From Vespula vulgaris (Eukaryota; Arthropoda; Insecta; Hymenoptera; Vespidae), in assembly GCF_905475345.1 (NCBI RefSeq), contig NC_066591.1, forward strand, positions 3,816,001-3,880,000: a stretch of 64,000 bases of DNA. Reading direction: 5' to 3'. This document shows positions 60,388 to 64,000 of the stretch, in pieces (position 1 is the first letter of the stretch; every line of letters starts with the position of its first letter). The position numbers and the translations under genes are program-made. The notes beneath the pieces were generated by a model, which saw only the letters and a list, made by a program, of their open reading frames with translations, was not told the origin of the DNA and made no database searches.

Positions 60388-62228
60388 ATGTATCTGTGTA
60401 TTATAACAAAATCGTCATATTAACCTAGTCAAGGTTTACATACACGTACATATAACACACACACACACACATACACACAGTGTTTTCCCTTTTCCACTCC
60501 CATAAAACTTACAAATCAGCTCGTTAAATCGATATGGACGATTATGATATCGAGCAAAAAGTGTGAAATCTAAGACATTGCGAAAAATACGCAAGAAAAA
60601 TAACAAAATATTGTTTGTGTGAATATCTAAAGTCAAGTGTGAGAGAAGAAGAAACAACGTGTCATTTTTATTTCTTCCTTCTTATAGTTCAAAAATAGAA
60701 TATTAGCGAAATAAGATGTTCTTTCTCATTTCTCTGCAATCGTCGTAGTAAACTATCAAAAAAAAAAAAAAGTATAAAAAAACAGAAAAAAAAGAAGAAA
60801 AAAAAGGAAAAAAAAAGAACGACATTATTATATAATAAATAGAATTAATAATGTTAATTACTAGGAATACAATAAAAAATTGATAATGTATGACAAATAT
60901 AGTAATACAAGTGTATGGAGTATTCTGCCATTTTCTTTTTGTACCATGGATCCTTTAAAAAAAAAAAAAAAAAAAAAAGATCATATTTTTTATATCCTAA
61001 TACAAAATAGTATAATATTATTTTTTCTTTATAAATCCTGTCTTTATTAATCTGTTAAATATATTTGACAATTATAATCGTCATGCGAAAAAAATTATAA
61101 AACTTTTCACTATTCGTATTAAAACTTTGAAACAATAGAAAACTAAAAAGAAAATTATTCGTAAATTCGAGATATTTAAGAATATTTAGAGACAACGAAA
61201 TTAAAAGAAAAAAAGAAGAAGAAAAAAATTTCTTCGGCCGATTAACAGATAATAATTATAATACGATTATGATCATGTCCACAAATTCTGGAACTGAATC
61301 TATTTTGTTTAAAAAAAAAAAAAAAAAAAAAAAAAGGTTTTAAAAATATTTTTATCGCGAAATTTATATAATTTTTTTATTAATACACACACTCACTCAC
61401 GCACACATGGATTTTTTTATCTCAATAAAAGAATCCATTATCATGATTTATAAATTTAAGTTGGTTAGAAAGAAATTTGTAATAAAAAAAAAATATTACT
61501 TGTTATAATCTGAACGAAAGTTTTTTTTTTTTACAAATAAATATATTATACTTACAAATAAATATTTTTCTGAAATTAGAATTACGTACATATTGTACGA
61601 TTTTTAAAAGATAAGATTTAAAGAAACTCTTTAATAATACACTTCCAACTGTCAGAAATATTATTCTAGGAAGTTTCTATTGCGATTATTTACAACTTAC
61701 CTTTTATATATATGTAACTATTTCATAAATAGAGCACCAGCCAATCAGCGACGATCACATCTCTTGAGAAACATAGGGATATATCTGCTAAATGTACTAT
61801 ACGCTTTAATTCGATATCTTCGTTCGAAATATTTATTCAATATCGAACGTTAATTGAAATTATCAATGTAGAACACTAACATTAAATTTTGCATTTTCGA
61901 AAATTCATGTTTTCCTACGTTTTTGACACAGGCTAAAGCCAAATTACAATATACTGATGAATGTCTGATACTAATGAAATCAATTAATAGTTTTGTAAAC
62001 TATTATTAAAATTTTATTCCCTAGGTATATATTTTGAATGTTTCGCCGTTCTTCGTTTAAACTGAGCGATTTCGTATAAAAAAAAATTTGATATATACAG
62101 TAAAATCGGTTACATAGTTTAGTTCAAAATTTTAACTACTAAAGAGTGTGATAACGTAACCTCACTGATGTTGATTGCGTTTGCTTACATCTTAATCGTA
62201 TATTTATTATTCATTATTAAAAAAATAA
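60388..62228. other. Intergenic spacer between axo and the MED27 copy
   Basis: AT-rich with poly-A runs at 60,957-60,979 and 61,310-61,335 and (CA)n near 60,453-60,480. The region just before 62,229 has no TATA box that stands out. No additional gene seen. Confidence 0.6.
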
Positions 62229-63405
62229 ATGATGGAACAATTACAAGCAGCATTGATAGCAATTACAGTATTACGTTCTAACGTTGATCGTGTTTTTGGA
62301 ATTTTTCTAAATGATTTACATGGAGAGCAGAATAAACAAGTTACGTGTTTACAAGGATTATTATCAACAGTTAACATGAATTTAAGGTGTGCGATTTAGT
62401 TTTGTACTTTTTATTTCAACGTGGAAATAAGTATTCGTATAATATATACAAATTTTTCAGGAATGTAGTTCGAAAGATTAAAAATTTAAAACCGCTATCA
62501 CATCCATTACATTTGGAACGCATGAATAATTTTAATCAGCAAAGTGCAGAGAAAAGGCAAGCATTTTATAATTTTCTTATTAACAATTATAAATAGATAG
62601 ATAAAGTTCATTAGTATAATGACGTTCAAACGTTACTTAACCAATATTCATTAAAAAAATATTATACAAATATCAGTGGAGTAAAGAGAAGTAGAGTTTA
62701 AACTAGTAATTATAATGTACTTCTACAATGTGCAAAGTCTTTTGTAATAATAATAAATTTTACGTTCATCATATAAATATATATATATATATATATAGTA
62801 TAACAAAAATTTTAATCTTGTTTGAAGGCAAATCAATTATATGATGACTACCTTAACTCAATTTTTTGGTGATATGACAATATCTGCCTCTAACTCGGTT
62901 AAGTCAGATATATCATTCGATATTACATTAGGATACATTTTAAAGGCGGTAATAATAATTAGAGGTATGATGATCGAATGGATTGTTGTAAAAGGTTATG
63001 AAGAATCAATAGATTTGTGGACACAATCAAGGCATAAAGTTTTCAGAAAAGTAACAGAAAATGCTCTTGCTGCAATACTACATTTTGATTCTGTAGAATA
63101 TCCTGAATTAGGTGTACAATCGTTTATGGTAATATGAATTTTTTATAAGATAAATCGCAATCTTTATCGCAAATAAAACAAAAATAATATAAGATCATTA
63201 AAATCACATTACTTATAAGAATATATACATTTTTTTTTTCTAGATTTGGTTTCATACTTTAATCAATCTGTTTATTGAACCATGTAAGCATTGTGGTTTA
63301 CATCTAAACAAATTCTCACCTCCAACTTGGAGAGATTTTCATAATGGCGAAGCATATCACGAGGAATGTAAACCAAACAATATTTCTTCCTCTATTGCAA
63401 GATAA
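62229..63405 (+). pseudogene. MED27: MED27 (Mediator subunit 27) copy with three in-frame stops
   Basis: MED27 is a subunit of the nuclear Mediator complex that links activators to RNA polymerase II. Four exon-like blocks: 62229-62386 (MMEQLQAALIAITVLRSNVD), 62461 to about 62,728, 62828-63128 (FFGDMTIS, LKAVIIIRGMMIEWIVVKGY, WTQSRHKVFRKVTENALAA) and 63244-63405 (EPCKHCGLHLNKFSPPTWRD, HEEC, ending SSSIAR). The paired CxxC and C-terminal Cys match the family's conserved zinc-binding-like end. The second block reads QAFYNFLINNYK, then TAG (62,594), IDKVH, TAG (62,612), then LLNQYSLKKYYTNISGVKRS, and TAA (62,699). Homology to MED27 continues in the same frame through all three stops, the first replacing the conserved Trp of the YKW motif. 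Introns remain, so it is not a retrocopy. Translation from the first ATG would give only about 97 residues. Confidence 0.75.
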
Positions 63406-63581
63406 GACATTAGAATTTCTACATTTCTTTATACGGCATTTTGAGTTATTATTTGCATCACGATAGTTAGCACTTTTTTGGAGGTTAATTAAGATAATCG
63501 ATTAAATAACTAATTAGATAACCAATAATTTTGTTTTTTTTTAATTAATCTTTGTAAACTTTTCGATTATCTTAATGTATT

Positions 63582-63587
63582 AATAAA
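63582..63587 (+). terminator. AATAAA after the MED27 copy
   Basis: AATAAA about 180 bases after the stop at 63,403-63,405, in a plausible place for the 3' end of the MED27 transcript. Weak evidence given local AT content. Confidence 0.3.
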
Positions 63588-63599
63588 TAAATTTATAAA

Positions 63600-64000
63600 A
63601 ACTTACAGTTATTACGTTGATATAACCTGCCTGCCGCAACTAACACTTTATGTAACTAACTCATTTTGTATCTTGTGTAAAATATGACTAAAATATCAGA
63701 AGGAGATCGGTTGTTTTTTTGCGCGACTACTCTATTTGAAGTTCTGCTCTGCTGCATCCGCTTGTTGTAGGTTAATGTCTTAATAATTTCCTCACGCACT
63801 TGTCTTCAATAACTTTTTATTTCACAACACAATTTTGTTTAAAATTAGATAGAGAGTCACGATGTTCACTCGTCGGAATGCAAAAGAAAACTGTCTTGTC
63901 AATTGTTAAAGTCACTGAAAAGTTCGTTCCAGATGGAGCTAGTGTCGGCGAAAATTAAGTCATAGATATAATAAATTAAACTTATTTCATATTTCACGCG
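63600..64000. other. Right-edge region, unassigned
   Basis: Less AT-rich unique sequence (TTTTGCGCGACTACTC near 63,717; CTGCTCTGCTGCATCCGC near 63,744). Two short overlapping + frames start at 63,861 and near 63,879; the second reads MQKKTVLSIVKVTEKFVPDG, then ASVGEN and stop. It may be the edge of a neighbouring gene, cut by the window. Confidence 0.3.

Noticed and set aside
62387..62596. 69-codon ORF starting inside the first MED27 intron
   Set aside because: The start codon lies in the intron; the useful part is the second MED27 block, handled under the pseudogene.

Overview
This is eukaryotic nuclear DNA, most likely from an insect and probably a hymenopteran. It is very AT-rich and packed with (TA)n, (GA/CT)n, (TTA)n and poly-A tracts. 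Its genes have short GT-AG introns, and both recognisable genes are animal genes. The species cannot be fixed from the sequence alone.

Layout. Positions 1-45,700 hold no gene I can name. This is noncoding DNA with dense microsatellites, several local duplications, a dispersed family of short TA-flanked terminal-inverted-repeat elements (about six copies), one 630-bp TIR element, and a few GC-richer islands. Some islands look like promoters or exons, mostly on the minus strand, and are reported with low confidence. Positions 45,749-60,081 (+) carry one large multi-exon gene, which I rebuilt exon by exon with consistent splice phases. It has a signal peptide, a Kunitz domain, a Thr/Pro-rich linker, six laminin-G domains interleaved with four EGF domains and one fibrinogen-like segment, a transmembrane helix, and a cytoplasmic tail with at least three alternative ends. 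The Kunitz plus CNTNAP/neurexin-IV-like layout fits axotactin (axo), a glial neurexin-superfamily protein in Drosophila. Positions 62,229-63,405 (+) carry a MED27 (Mediator subunit 27) locus. Exon structure and C-terminal zinc-binding-like cysteines remain, but three in-frame stop codons interrupt conserved sequence, so it looks like a pseudogene.

How the genes relate. axo and the MED27 copy lie head-to-tail on the + strand, about 2.1 kb apart, and have no functional link. axo would act at the cell surface between glia and neurons, while intact MED27 acts in the nucleus. The most informative points are the broken yet otherwise well-kept MED27 copy, the modular alternative tails of axo (one with a polypyrimidine tract made of a 74-bp CT microsatellite), and the unexplained minus-strand promoter-like and exon-like islands upstream.
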